Positions 1 to 9,727 are shown, counted from the first letter of the stretch. The stretch is 30,273 nucleotides of DNA from JABCPO02 sp963546185 (GCA_963546185.1 CAUULU010000007.1:1-30273), one strand, 5' to 3'. Numbers and translations: made by a program. Notes: generated from the letters alone by a model not told the origin.

Positions 1-1052
1 CTTCTAAATCATAATATTTTGTAATATCATATCTTGATTCTTTTCTTGCTATAATCTTTTTAGCTTTTCCATTTGTAATATAATATCCATTTAAAGCTCC
101 AACATTTTTAACATCAATTCTTCCTTTGTTTTCTCCATCTCTTATTTCTGTTGATGTTGTTTGAAGTATTATTAGGTTTTTAATCTTATATTCTTCACCT
201 GTTATTTCTTCTTTTGCTTGTATACCTTTAGCTTTCTTTATATATGTTTTTGTTTCTTTATCATATTTGAACTCATTCATATTCTTGCTATGATATCCTG
301 CTGTTATTTTTTCTGCTTCTACAACATCATTTTTTCCTTCAATATTTTCTAAATTAATTTCATCTGCTGATAAGTTTAATACTTTTTTAAAGTTTTGTTC
401 TACAGCATATCCTAATCTTTTAGCTATATTTGTTAAGTTATCTATTGATGAATATGAGTTATGTGGTGCTGATTTTTTTCTATCTCTCCAATATTCATGG
501 TCATTTTGTTTGTTTCTTGATCTTTGTGAATCAAAAAGCTGTCCATTAATATCTGCTATTTTCATTGTTTTTAAATCACTTTCAGCTTGTGGACTTTGTC
601 CTATATGTGCATATATTGCGTTGTGTTCAAGCACATAGTTTATAAAATAGTGTCTTGCACTACGAATTGGTCCTACTTTATCTAAATCTTTTTTATCCTT
701 GAATAATGCCATAAGTCTGCTTTCTCCGACCTTCTACTTCCATTTCATATATCATATATGCACTATTTATTCCTGAATGTGGCCATGCAAACTTATTATT
801 ATCAAGCATTACTGCTATTGGTCTTATTTTTGAATCTTCATCATATATCTTAATTTTCTTTTCCGGTTTCTTTTCTTCTTGTTGTGATATTTGTTGTTCT
901 TCTTTTTTACCAAAAAACATATTTTTTAACATATCCTTATTTAAATATGCAAAACTTGCTCCTCCTATAATAGTAACACCTAAAACTCCTGCTGCTATAT
1001 ATTTAAATTTCCCATTACTACCTTTTTTATCCTCTTGACTATATCTACTCAT
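1..1052 (-). CDS. DUF3048 (YerB-like) membrane-anchored protein, C-terminus beyond window
   Basis: Start ATG at 1052 follows GGAGG at 4 bases. The N-terminus is cytoplasmic and basic, followed by one membrane segment (about residues 17-36) and a Lys/Glu/Gln linker. The DUF3048 domain then begins with IRPIAVMLDN and continues through AYMIYEMEVEGG and VGPIRSAR, hallmarks of this family (function unknown; B. subtilis YerB is a member). As plain triplets the gene stops after about 119 residues. An extra C at 728 interrupts it at residue 109, and reading CGGA (725-728) as Gly gives VEGGESRLMALFKD and an open frame to the window edge. A weak promoter-like TTGGAC/TATACA pair lies upstream. I regard this as an intact gene using the CGGA recoding described in the findings. 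Confidence 0.88.
725..728 (-). other. CGGA = Gly recoding site, DUF3048 protein
   Basis: Context GGT-CGGA-GAA. Glycine 109 restores EVEGGESRLM, a conserved DUF3048 segment, and joins the N-terminal frame to the PIRSAR-containing frame. Confidence 0.85.
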
Positions 1053-1208
1053 TGTCCCTCCATAAGTTAAAGTATATTATTATTTTTACTATATTTTAAT
1101 ACATATAGTGTATACTTTTAATAATAATATGTCCAATATTTTTTATCTAATATTTCATTTTTATTATATCTTGATATTTTTATTTTTTCTATTTATTTAA
1201 TAATAAAA

Positions 1209-1242
1209 AAACTTAAAATATACTTATATATATTTTAAGTTT
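1209..1242 (-). terminator. Terminator after dgk
   Basis: A near-perfect AT-rich inverted repeat (AAACTTAAAATATA with its complement), followed on the minus strand by a run of T. It lies just past the kinase stop and closes the ychF-to-dgk unit. Confidence 0.75.
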
Positions 1243-1259
1243 AAATTTAATTCCTTACC

Positions 1260-1931
1260 TTAGCTTTCCTTATACTCATCTTCTTTCTTATTTGCAACAA
1301 TTACTTTATTGCCACTTTCCATTATAAGACTGTACATATATAGGAATGCAAGAAGTCCTACTGCTATTACTATTAATGGTTTTGTTCCAATCTTAAATGA
1401 ATTTAAAACTGGGATTATAAGTAGGGTAAGAGCAGGTATTGCAATTTTTACTTCTTTTATCATTTTTCTTAAAAGTTCAAACGCCATATATATTACAGGT
1501 ATTATTAAAAGTATCATTTTTATATAGTCATCTCTTAATGCTCCTCCAGATAATATCTTATCTAAAACTTCCATAACCTTATCATAAAATACCAATGTTC
1601 CTATAAACCCGGCAAAAACTATACTTATAACAACTGCTCCTGCCGCTATATCTTTTGCTTTTTTAGCAAACATACTAAATTTATCTGTATACATATCTAT
1701 GCAAAGTTCTATTGCTGTATTTATCATTTCTGTTACTATAACAAGTGCAATTGCAAGTATAACAAGGATTAACTCTATTTTAGATATCTTAAATATTACT
1801 GCTAGTATAAGTACTACAATTGTTATTCCAAACTCTCTGTGTATACTTTTTTCACCTTTTGCTGCTAACATTATACCATTTGTTGCATTTTTTAATGCTT
1901 GTTCTACATTCTTATTTTTCTTCACTTGCAT
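1260..1931 (-). CDS. Diacylglycerol/undecaprenol kinase (DgkA family) with extra membrane domain
   Basis: Residues 1-120 match the small integral-membrane DgkA/undecaprenol kinase family: NATNGIMLAAKGEKSIHREF, then the signature EMINTAIE (68-75) and KDIAAGAVV. In Gram-positives these enzymes usually phosphorylate undecaprenol using ATP, recycling the lipid carrier for wall synthesis. The protein is 223 residues, about 90 longer than the typical Gram-positive form. The extra C-terminal part holds about three more hydrophobic segments and a charged tail. The start overlaps the end of ybeY by 10 bases, a common pairing (ybeY-dgkA), so translation is probably coupled. I infer lipid-carrier kinase rather than diacylglycerol kinase from phylum context only. 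Confidence 0.88.
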   Translation of the reverse strand: MQVKKNKNVEQALKNATNGIMLAAKGEKSIHREFGITIVVLILAVIFKISKIELILVILAIALVIVTEMINTAIELCIDMYTDKFSMFAKKAKDIAAGAVVISIVFAGFIGTLVFYDKVMEVLDKILSGGALRDDYIKMILLIIPVIYMAFELLRKMIKEVKIAIPALTLLIIPVLNSFKIGTKPLIVIAVGLLAFLYMYSLIMESGNKVIVANKKEDEYKES

Positions 1932-2419
1932 AATTCACCTAGTTCTTTTAATACATTTTCTTCTTTTTGTCTCATTACTTTTTTATCTTCCTCTTCCATA
2001 TGGTCTTCTCCCATTAAGTGATAAAATGAGTGTACTGTCATATATGAAAGTTCCCTTATAATCCCTGTATTATATTCTTCTGCTTGTCTTTCTACTTGTA
2101 ATATATCTATAACAATATCTCCTAAAATAGCCGGTATATTATTTTCTACATATATTTCTTCTAATTTTTCTTCAAAATCATTTTTTTCATACATAGGAAA
2201 AGATAATACATCTGTAACTTTATCAATATTTCTTGTAGAATTATTAATTTCTTTTATTCTATCATCTCCTACTATTTCTACATTAATAATTATATCTTTT
2301 CTTAAGTTTTCTATTTCTATACATTTTTTTAAAGTTGTTTCAATTATCTTTTTAATCTTTTCTTCTTCTATATTATATTCTTTTTCAATATCATCAATAT
2401 ATATATCTATATTTCCCAT
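1922..2419 (-). CDS. ybeY: Endoribonuclease YbeY (rRNA maturation factor)
   Basis: 165 residues, normal family length. The zinc-binding motif H-x3-H-x5-H is intact: H130, H134 and H140 in MTVHSFYHLMGEDH. The central NSTRNIDKVTDVLSFP is also typical. YbeY is a metal-dependent single-strand RNase acting in 16S rRNA 3'-end maturation and ribosome quality control. The stop is TGA (1922-1924), which shows that TGA still terminates in this organism. The gene lies downstream of the HAD gene and overlaps the kinase gene that follows. Confidence 0.95.
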   Translation of the reverse strand: MGNIDIYIDDIEKEYNIEEEKIKKIIETTLKKCIEIENLRKDIIINVEIVGDDRIKEINNSTRNIDKVTDVLSFPMYEKNDFEEKLEEIYVENNIPAILGDIVIDILQVERQAEEYNTGIIRELSYMTVHSFYHLMGEDHMEEEDKKVMRQKEENVLKELGELCK

Positions 2420-2459
2420 ATTCTGCCTTTATCTTATTATATTATAATCTAATACTATC

Positions 2460-4550
2460 CTATTTTTGTCCTTTTATTTTTCTTATAGTAAATTTAACTA
2501 CTTTTTTTGCTCCTCTACAAGCTTTTTTAACACCTCTTTTACCTAGTGATAATACTTTTCTTATTCCATTTTTACCTTTTCTTAATGTATCTGGAACTAT
2601 ATGTTTATGATTAAGAAGCCATACATAAAATCCTAAGTCATTTCCTACAATTAAGCTTTCCTTCCAAGGTTCTTTTCTCATTAAATTTCTTACATATATT
2701 ATATTAAATCTCTTTAATCCTGTAACTTTTTGTCTTCCATTTAGATATTCACCTGTTCCAAATGTTTCATTATATACTAAACTATAATATGCTTCTACTA
2801 AAATCTTAGATGGATTTTCTTTTATTTCTCTTGCAACATTATATATATATCCTAAATACATATCTTCCATAATATCTCTTTCTTTCATGAATTTTGCAAT
2901 ATATTTTGCTCCATCTATCATCCCTTCTCTTATAGGTAGGATTATATTTTTAACAAAGTCTACTTCTTCTTTTTTACCTTTTCTTATAGCTTTTCCATTT
3001 TCATATCCTGCTACACTCTTAGTATCTGAACTAAACATCATTTCATATATTGTAAGTGTAAGTGCTACATATTCCCATGTAACCTTACTATCACGGATAA
3101 ATGCTCTTTTTGCCACATTTTCTCTTTGTGGATTATAATAATCAAAAAGTGCTATATATCCACCTTCAATATGTACCTTATCAAGTACAAATGCTAGATT
3201 ATCTTGGATTGTTCCTCTCCATCCAATATCTACTAGATATATCTTATTACCTTCTTTGTTTTCAATTCCTTTTCCTTTTAAATATTCTAAAAGTCTTTCT
3301 CTTTTTTCTTTTAATTCTTTTTCTATTTCTTTTTTAAATTCTTTATCTTGTAATAATGTTGTTACTTTAAAATTAAACCATGGTTCATATATTGTCATTT
3401 CTTTATCAATATCATATTTTTTTAAGTATTCATTATATTTTTCTATATCAATATCTAAAGATTTAAATAATGCTTTCATACTTTGTGCTCTATATTGTGA
3501 CCATATTCTAAGTAAGTTTTGTACATTAAATTCATCAAGTGATGCTGCAAATGTTGCAACTCTACTTACTTCTATTAGTTCTGCTTTTGGCACTTTAAAT
3601 GGGAATGGATTATTTTTTTCTATAATTTCATGGAATTTTATAAATGTTTCACCTTCACGTGTTTGGTAATATATTTTGTCATATCCTTTACGTACTGCAT
3701 CTACTATTATGTCATATATATAGTAATATGCTATTGCTGAAAACTCTATTCCTTGATTATATAGGCTATTTTTATATTCTTTTAAATTTTCTCTAGTAAG
3801 TTTTGCTAAGTTTTCTGTTTTAGCATCTTTCTTTATATTTTCTAATTTTAAGTCTATATTACCTAAATTGTTTATATCAAAATTATATTTTTTAGGATTT
3901 GGAATCTTTATTGTTTCTATTCCATATCTTCCTGCCATATCTATATCTGAATGTTGATTATCTCCTACATGTATCATATTTTCATATTTTATATTTTCTT
4001 TTTCTGAGAAATATTCAAATAGGTGTCCTTCATCTCTTTTTGTTTTCATTATATCTGCTGAAACATATACTTTTTCAAACTTTTTATCAAGTCCATGTGC
4101 ATTTAATATTTTTATTAAATCTTCTTTTGGCATATAGAAATCTGAGATACAATATTTTTTGTTCTTATCATATTTTTTAAATATATCTGTTATTAATGGA
4201 TTTATATATGTTTTTTCTATTTCTCTTTCAATCTCATATTCTGGAAGTTCTTTTTTTAATGTTTCTTTTTCTTTTTCTGTTCCTAAATGTGTTCTTTCTA
4301 TTAATGTTGCAAGTACTTCTCTGAAATTACATTCTCCATCTACACCTTTTTCTCTTGCTTTTTCGTATTCTTCTACTTCTATACTATCTCTTAATCTATA
4401 TAATGTAAGTTCATTTCTATATTCTTCTTTTATCTTATTATATTCCTTATAATAATAATATCTTAAGGTATGTACTTTTATTTCTTCTGGGTGACATGTT
4501 CTTTTTATTATCGTGTCCCATATATCAAATGTTATTACTTTTTTTTCCAT
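2460..4550 (-). CDS. Large HAD-superfamily hydrolase (COG5610-type)
   Basis: 696 residues. The N-terminal half is a HAD domain with an atypical motif I, FDIWDTII, a threonine/lysine region YCISDFYMPKED (about 140), and motif III HVGDNQHSDIDMAG. The second half has YYQTREGETFIKFHEII and YLVDIGWRGTIQ, a pattern seen in two-domain HAD proteins of polysaccharide or teichoic-acid loci. The last 40 residues are strongly basic and repetitive (KGKNGIRKVLSLGKRGVKKA), suggesting contact with membrane phospholipid or a polyanion. It lies 17 bases after the TPR gene in the same direction. I recognise the family but not the substrate. No CGGA site occurs in its length, although it has many GGA codons. Confidence 0.85.
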   Translation of the reverse strand: MEKKVITFDIWDTIIKRTCHPEEIKVHTLRYYYYKEYNKIKEEYRNELTLYRLRDSIEVEEYEKAREKGVDGECNFREVLATLIERTHLGTEKEKETLKKELPEYEIEREIEKTYINPLITDIFKKYDKNKKYCISDFYMPKEDLIKILNAHGLDKKFEKVYVSADIMKTKRDEGHLFEYFSEKENIKYENMIHVGDNQHSDIDMAGRYGIETIKIPNPKKYNFDINNLGNIDLKLENIKKDAKTENLAKLTRENLKEYKNSLYNQGIEFSAIAYYYIYDIIVDAVRKGYDKIYYQTREGETFIKFHEIIEKNNPFPFKVPKAELIEVSRVATFAASLDEFNVQNLLRIWSQYRAQSMKALFKSLDIDIEKYNEYLKKYDIDKEMTIYEPWFNFKVTTLLQDKEFKKEIEKELKEKRERLLEYLKGKGIENKEGNKIYLVDIGWRGTIQDNLAFVLDKVHIEGGYIALFDYYNPQRENVAKRAFIRDSKVTWEYVALTLTIYEMMFSSDTKSVAGYENGKAIRKGKKEEVDFVKNIILPIREGMIDGAKYIAKFMKERDIMEDMYLGYIYNVAREIKENPSKILVEAYYSLVYNETFGTGEYLNGRQKVTGLKRFNIIYVRNLMRKEPWKESLIVGNDLGFYVWLLNHKHIVPDTLRKGKNGIRKVLSLGKRGVKKACRGAKKVVKFTIRKIKGQK

Positions 4551-4567
4551 TTCTTCTCCTATATCTT

Positions 4568-5890
4568 TTAATCTAATTCTGCATTTTTTATATTATTTTC
4601 TATAAACTCTTTTTGTTTAAATTTTTCTTCTGCTATTTCATCTAATGTCTTATTTTCTTGTTTTTCTTTTATAATATTATCAATCTTACTATTTAACTTA
4701 TTTTTCTTTTCATTTAAGTCTAGTGTTATCGTTAATGATATTATATCTTCTAATATGTTTATACATTCTATTGCTCTTGGTTCTAATAATTTTTTCTCTC
4801 TTTTTACAAGTTCAACCTTAACTGTTGTATGACTTCTAACTTTTTCAAACAGTGGATTTTCATTTATTACTTTTAATATACTTGAGTTTATTGAAAGAGC
4901 TTTATTTAATTTTTCTATTGCTAAAAGGTCATTTTCTTCTAATATATCTATTTTTGCTAGTTCATAATATGCTATATCTTCTACTTCTCTATATACAGAA
5001 GCTTTTGTTAAATATTCTTTAGCATTTTCAAGTTCTCTTTCTATTATACTTATCTGCCCAATGTTTATAAGCAAATATGGTTTTTCTTTAACTTTTATCA
5101 TTTTTTCTAATATATTTCTTGCTTCAACATAATTGTTTAAACATAAAAGTAAGTATACATATGTATATAATTCATCTTGTGTTATGTTTTCTTCTTTTTT
5201 TACTATTTCTTGATAATATTTTTCTGCTTCCTTATATTCCCTATTTTCTATAAGAATTTCTGCAAGCATTATTATTAGTTTAATATTATTAGTACTATTT
5301 CCATTATTTATTCTTAAATATTTTTCTATATAATACTTTTTATCTTCCCTATTTCTAAGCTTCCTTATTAGGGCTATTATCTTATTTTCTACATATCCTT
5401 CTAAAACATTTTGTTTTTTACTTTCCCTTATATTTTCAAACATTTCAAAATATATTTTAAGAGCTTTTTCAAATTCTTTTTCTGATTCATAATTTTCTGC
5501 AAGTTCTTTTTTTAATATATTTGATTTCTTATTATGTTTTAATGTGCTTTCTATTAAAGCTTTTCCCTCTTTTTCTTTTCCGAAGTAAGTCTAATACTTT
5601 TTTTATAAGTATTATCATAAGTTCACTTACAAGATTTTTACTTATATATTCTATTATTATAATAAAAATTGGCATTATTATTGCAATTGTGATACTCATT
5701 ATCTTAAATCCGAAGTGGCATATCTACTGTATTTTTATTTAATGCAAAATACACTGGATACATTAAAACTCCGTAGTGCATTAATTGCTAATAATACCAA
5801 GTTTATTTCATCATAATTTTCTATAACTTTTCTTAAATGTATATAAAATAAGAACATTGATATAATACTTATTATTACTAATTCTATCAT
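4568..5890 (-). CDS. Membrane-anchored tetratricopeptide-repeat protein with three CGGA sites
   Basis: Start ATG at 5890 with AGGAG 8 bases upstream. As triplets the frame is lost three times in the first 103 codons. Reading CGGA as Gly at residues 40, 60 and 103 gives one continuous 439-residue protein ending at TAA 4568. The restored N-terminus has three hydrophobic segments (about 1-18, 30-50 and 64-84), which make sense only in the recoded frame. The rest is helical, with TPR-like pairs (EKEFEKALKIYFEMFENI; EYKEAEKYYQEIVKKEE; ENAKEYLTKASVYREVED). It is probably a membrane scaffold or adaptor of unknown partner. It sits between ychF and the HAD gene in one transcription unit. Confidence 0.85.
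5579..5582 (-). other. CGGA = Gly recoding site 3, TPR protein
   Basis: Context CTT-CGGA-AAA. Gly103 joins KKVLDLL to GKEKEGKAL, linking the membrane part to the TPR part. Confidence 0.82.
5709..5712 (-). other. CGGA = Gly recoding site 2, TPR protein
   Basis: Context CTT-CGGA-TTT. Gly60 gives VDMPLGFKIMS and opens the third hydrophobic segment. Without it the frame stops two codons later. Confidence 0.82.
5770..5773 (-). other. CGGA = Gly recoding site 1, TPR protein
   Basis: Context CTA-CGGA-GTT. Gly40 gives AINALGVLMYPVYFAL, a plausible membrane helix. Confidence 0.82.
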
Positions 5891-5921
5891 ATTTATTACT
5901 CCTATCTTTTATTTAGTAATA

Positions 5922-7017
5922 TTAAACATTAAATTTGAAATCTACAATGTCTCCTTCTTTCATTGTATATTCTTTTCCTTCCATACGGATAAGGCCTTTT
6001 TCTCTAGCTTTTACCATACTTCCACATTCTATTAAATCATCATATGATACAATTTCCGCTTTTATAAACCCTCTTTCTATATCTGAGTGTATCTTTCCTG
6101 CAGCTTGTGGTGCTTTTGTTCCTTTTCTTATTGTCCATGCTCTTACTTCTACTTCTCCTGCTGTTAAATATGACATTAATCCTAAAATATCATAACTTGC
6201 AATTACAAGTCTATCTAATCCTGACTTATCAAGTCCCATCATTTCTAAGAATTCTTTTTTTTCTTCTTCAGACTCTAATTCTGATATTTCTTCTTCTAAC
6301 TTAACACAAATTGGTATTACTTTTGCATTTTGACTTTCTGCATATTTTTTAACCTTTTTAAAGTTTTCGTTTGATTCTGGATTTTGTATTGTTTCTTCAT
6401 CAACATTTGCTACATAAATAAGTGGTTTTAATGTTAATAAGTGTAAGCTTTTTATAATCTCTTTTTCTTCTGTAGTAAATTCTATACTTCTTGCACTTTT
6501 ACCTTCATTTAATGTTTTTTCTATTTTTTCTAGAATTAAATCTTCCTTTGCTAGACTTTTATCAGCTTTTAATTGTTTTTTTACTCTTTCTCTTCTTTTC
6601 ATAACTGTTTCTAAATCTGCATATATAAGCTCTAACTCTATTATTTCTATATCATTTATAGGATTTATAACCCCATCTACGTGTATTATGTTTGAATTTT
6701 CAAAACATCTTACAACTTCTATTATGCTATCCACTTCCCTTATATGTGATAAGAACTTATTTCCGAAGTCCTTCTCCTTTACTTGCTCCTTTAACAAGTC
6801 CTGCTATATCTACAAACTCTATATATGTAGGTACGATTCTTTTTGAATTAAATATTTTTGCTAATACATTTAATCTTTCATCTGGTACTGATACTACCCC
6901 TACATTTGGTTCTATTGTACAAAATGGATAATTTGCACTTTCTGCTCCTGCTTTTGTTATACTATTAAATAGTGTACTTTTCCCTACATTTGGTAGTCCT
7001 ACTATCCCTATCTTCAT
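5922..7017 (-). CDS. ychF: Redox-regulated ATPase/GTPase YchF (OLA1 family), one CGGA site
   Basis: Recoded length is 364 residues, the usual YchF size. The Walker A motif GLPNVGKST is at residues 7-15, with FVDIAGLVKGASKGEGL following, and the TGS domain at the C-terminus has the expected IHSDIERGFIKAEIV and GKEYTMKEGDIVDFKF. The triplet frame breaks inside the most conserved stretch of the family. An extra C at 6765 separates GEGL from GNKFLSHIREVD, and reading CGGA as Gly85 restores it exactly. YchF is a universally conserved P-loop NTPase that binds ribosomes and prefers ATP. It is first in its unit, with a good promoter (7049-7077) and an AGGAG site. Confidence 0.94.
6762..6765 (-). other. 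CGGA = Gly recoding site, YchF
   Basis: Context CTT-CGGA-AAT. Restores GEGLGNKFLSHIREVD, near-invariant in the YchF family. This is the clearest single case because the expected residue is known independently. Confidence 0.93.
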
Positions 7018-7048
7018 CTATTTCTCCTAATCTATATTATTCATATAT

Positions 7049-7077
7049 ATTTTATCTTGAATTCTTACATTTATCAA
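7049..7077 (-). promoter_or_regulatory. Sigma-A-type promoter for ychF unit
   Basis: TTGATA (7072-7077), 17-base spacer, TAAAAT (7049-7054), reading leftward 30 bases before the ychF start. Confidence 0.7.
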
Positions 7078-7089
7078 CTGGTAAAAGAA

Positions 7090-7110
7090 AAATACCTTGT
7101 TCAGGTATTT
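7090..7110 (-). terminator. Terminator after HEPN-type gene
   Basis: Perfect 8-base-pair stem AAATACCT/AGGTATTT with a 5-base loop, followed on the minus strand by a T-rich tract. It lies 7 bases past the stop codon. Confidence 0.85.
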
Positions 7111-7117
7111 TCTATGA

Positions 7118-8299
7118 TTAATCATTATCTATTTTATTTTCATTTTCTTTATTGTTTTCTTCTATTTTTTCTTCTTTAAAGTTTTTAGGGGGTAATGATT
7201 GATTCATTAAATTTATTGGATTCAATATTTGCTTACTTAGATTTACTTGATTAAGTAACGGTTTAATTTGATTTATTATATTTTCTTGAGCATTCATCTG
7301 TTTAATTACATTCTTAAATATTTTGTTATTTTGCTCAATAATATTACTCATCGCAGTTATACTCTGTGTCATTTTTTCTAATTCTATATTTGTTTTGAAA
7401 CTATTTGAAATAATATCTCTTGTTTGTTTAACAAAATCTAATATTGATTTAATATTTTCGAATATTCTATCTCTATATTTTTCTTCTTCAATTCTTGTTA
7501 TAAGCATTTTGATTTTTTTATTTGATTCATTAATTGTTTTTTTATATTCTTTATACTTATTACTTTTTATTTCTTTATTGTGTACAACTTCATTTCTTAT
7601 TTTTCTTATGTTATTAATATCTTCTCTACTAAATTCTATTTTAATATCGTTAATGTCATTAAATATATCTTCCCACATAGTCTTCTGTGCATTATTATTT
7701 ATAATATTTACAATATCTTCCTTCGTAACTCCCTCTTTCTCATTTTCATTATTAACTTCTTGTATCATCTCTTCTATGCTTTTCGGATTTCTAGGTATAA
7801 ATAAGCAATCAATATAATTTTGAAATGTAAGATATTCAAGTCCATTTTCAATAAGTTTATTAATATCATTATTATTTTTCTTTTTAATATCATCAATAAC
7901 TTCTTTTGAGATAAATCTATCTGTCCACTCTATATCATATAATGATATCAATATTAAATATAGAAATTGTCTTAAATTCCTTTCAAAAATAGCTAAAGGT
8001 ATCATTAGTTTATTACAATAATATTCTGCAGCTCCATCATAACAAACATTTATATGATAATTAACTCTATGTGCTGATTCTCGAATCTTTTTCTTAATCT
8101 CTTCAAGTGTTTGAGCCTCAGATTTATTATTATTATGACTTACCGTTTCTATTCTCATTCTTAATATATTTTTATTATTTGATTCTATTCTTTTATATTT
8201 TATACTCTCATTAGCACTTAATATTTCCTCTAATCCCTTTAAATCTCTTACTATAATTCCTTTTCTTTCTTTATGCATTATAATTATATCTAATAGCAT
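7118..8299 (-). CDS. Putative HEPN-domain protein, possible RNase or defence function
   Basis: 393 residues, start with AGGAG 6 bases upstream. The only recognisable motif is INNIRKIRNEVVHNKE: R235-N-x3-H240 fits the R-x4-6-H active site of HEPN ribonucleases (Swt1/ApeA-like and abortive-infection proteins). It sits in a helical segment after SREDINNIR. The N-terminal half contains a hydrophobic patch FLYLILISLYDIEW that is not convincing as a membrane helix. The C-terminus is a coiled, Asn/Gln-rich region ending in a Glu/Asn/Lys tail. The gene is isolated between two terminators, consistent with an accessory gene. Family assignment rests on one motif, so the function is tentative. Confidence 0.6.
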   Translation of the reverse strand: MLLDIIIMHKERKGIIVRDLKGLEEILSANESIKYKRIESNNKNILRMRIETVSHNNNKSEAQTLEEIKKKIRESAHRVNYHINVCYDGAAEYYCNKLMIPLAIFERNLRQFLYLILISLYDIEWTDRFISKEVIDDIKKKNNNDINKLIENGLEYLTFQNYIDCLFIPRNPKSIEEMIQEVNNENEKEGVTKEDIVNIINNNAQKTMWEDIFNDINDIKIEFSREDINNIRKIRNEVVHNKEIKSNKYKEYKKTINESNKKIKMLITRIEEEKYRDRIFENIKSILDFVKQTRDIISNSFKTNIELEKMTQSITAMSNIIEQNNKIFKNVIKQMNAQENIINQIKPLLNQVNLSKQILNPINLMNQSLPPKNFKEEKIEENNKENENKIDND

Positions 8300-8324
8300 T
8301 TATTTCTCCTTTACTCTAATAAAA

Positions 8325-8349
8325 ATAGGTACATTATACATATACCTAT
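8325..8349 (-). terminator. Terminator after degenerate MBL-like gene
   Basis: 7-base-pair stem ATAGGTA/TACCTAT followed on the minus strand by TTTTTAT, 13 bases past the stop. Confidence 0.75.
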
Positions 8350-8361
8350 TTATTCTTCTAT

Positions 8362-9402
8362 CTAATTATTGTTAGGCTTACTATTGTCTATAACCCTAGT
8401 ATTATGAGTTATATTCCTTTCATTTTCAGGTACCTCTACCTTAGAAATACTAAGTATTACTTCTGTTCTCTTCATATCCATCTTAACATATGATTCAATA
8501 CCTACTTGTATAGTATCTTCAGGTTTTACATATTTTTCTATCTTTTCTTTGTTTTCCTTACTCATTTGTATTAATCTATCTTTTGAATATAGTACTAACT
8601 TTCTAGGTTTACCTTTTTCTAATAATTCCTCTTCTATAGCCTTTTCTTCTTCTGCAACAATTGCATCATATTCTACATTTGTTATATCTTTTATCTTTTC
8701 TTTAGACATTTCATTTTTAATTAAAATTTTTTGTTCCCCAACTTTTATTACAAGTGATGCTGTTTTTTTACCTTTTTCTAAATAACCTGTTATTGTAGAA
8801 TTAACAAAGTCTACCTTAGTCTTATCATTAAGATTTTCTATGTTTATTCCCATTTCTTTTAGCTTACTTCTTATTTCTGATAACCTATTCATTACATTAA
8901 AATTATCTGCATTTTTTTCTAAATCTGGGTTTACCATTATTACCTTTGTAGTTAATTTCATTTCAGCAAATTCATAGATATTACTTTCTTCATCTTCTGC
9001 TCCAAGCATAATAATTGCATCTAAATATTGTAAGTTATTCTTTCCTAAATATTGTAATATCTTCGCCTTATTTTCTTTCTTTCCTGCACCTATTAATATA
9101 CCTCTTTCACCTATCTTAAGTATTGATGAAAAATCATTGTCTAGAGGTATAACTGTATATGTAAAATCTTTCTTTTCTTCTACAACTACCGGGTCTGCAG
9201 TTTCATCTGTTGGATTTGTCCCAAAAATATTCTTAAAGTTTACATTTGATAAATTATCATTTTTAGGTATAGTTATTTCTGTTTTAAATACATTTGATGC
9301 ATTTGTTATACTATTCCTTAAGTTTGTAGTTTCTTTTGGATATCCAGATATCGCAATATTTGCAATAAGGGCTGCTTCTAATAATAATTTTAATGAACTC
9401 AT
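8362..9402 (-). CDS. Exported protein with degenerate metallo-beta-lactamase-like fold
   Basis: 346 residues with AAGGAG 5 bases before the start. A short hydrophobic N-terminus (KLLLEAALIANIAISG) may be a signal or anchor. From about residue 85, the pattern TVIPLDNDFSSILKIGERGILIGAG...YLGKNNLQYLDAIIML resembles the start of the ComEC/MBL fold, in which a Gly-rich strand is followed by a leucine-rich helix and a strand leading to the HxHxDH metal site. Here the metal site is absent: LGAEDEESN follows where histidines would stand. It is therefore probably a non-catalytic relative. The tail is Asn-rich. The MBL comparison is inferred by eye and weak. Confidence 0.55.
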   Translation of the reverse strand: MSSLKLLLEAALIANIAISGYPKETTNLRNSITNASNVFKTEITIPKNDNLSNVNFKNIFGTNPTDETADPVVVEEKKDFTYTVIPLDNDFSSILKIGERGILIGAGKKENKAKILQYLGKNNLQYLDAIIMLGAEDEESNIYEFAEMKLTTKVIMVNPDLEKNADNFNVMNRLSEIRSKLKEMGINIENLNDKTKVDFVNSTITGYLEKGKKTASLVIKVGEQKILIKNEMSKEKIKDITNVEYDAIVAEEEKAIEEELLEKGKPRKLVLYSKDRLIQMSKENKEKIEKYVKPEDTIQVGIESYVKMDMKRTEVILSISKVEVPENERNITHNTRVIDNSKPNNN

Positions 9403-9458
9403 ATTATCTCCTTGTTTAAATTATACTCTAATTATATCAAATATATATAAAAAGAAAA

Positions 9459-9481
9459 GGACATATCTTAAGAATATGTCC
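9459..9481 (-). terminator. Terminator after acpP
   Basis: Perfect stem GGACATAT/ATATGTCC with a 7-base loop, followed on the minus strand by TTTTCTTTTT, 7 bases from the acpP stop. Confidence 0.9.
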
Positions 9482-9487
9482 TAATTA

Positions 9488-9727
9488 TTATATATTTTCT
9501 GATATATATTCAACTACATCTTTTACTGTAACAATTTTTTCAACATCTTCATCTGGTATTTCTAATCCAAATTCTTCTTCTAATGCCATTATAAATTCTA
9601 CTATGTCTAAAGAGTCTGCTCCTAAGTCATCTAAAAATGATGATTCCATTCTTACATTTGCTTCATCTATCCCTAATTGTTCAACTATTACAGTTTTTAC
9701 CTTTTCAAATATTTCTTCTGTTTCCAT
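9488..9727 (-). CDS. acpP: Acyl carrier protein
   Basis: 79 residues, acidic, four-helix ACP pattern. The phosphopantetheine attachment site GADSLD is present with Ser39, preceded by SSFLDDL and followed by EFIMALEEEFGLEIPDED. It carries growing acyl chains in fatty-acid synthesis. Unlike many Firmicutes it is not next to plsX, fabD or rnc. It has its own promoter (9767-9795) and terminator, so it is monocistronic. No CGGA site is present. Confidence 0.96.
   Translation of the reverse strand: METEEIFEKVKTVIVEQLGIDEANVRMESSFLDDLGADSLDIVEFIMALEEEFGLEIPDEDVEKIVTVKDVVEYISENI

Noticed and set aside
853..862. CCGGAA in the DUF3048 gene as a further recoding site.
   Set aside because: The phase is CCG-GAA (Pro-Glu) in an uninterrupted frame; CGG is not in frame.
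1922..1924. Alternative genetic code with TGA as sense codon.
   Set aside because: TGA ends ybeY and the recoded histidine kinase at expected lengths, so it functions as a stop.
5579..7017. Pseudogenes by frameshift in ychF, the TPR gene, plsC, lepB, the kinase and others.
   Set aside because: All breaks are the same one-base insertion before in-frame GGA, the downstream frames retain conserved motifs and no other decay (stops, deletions) is present.
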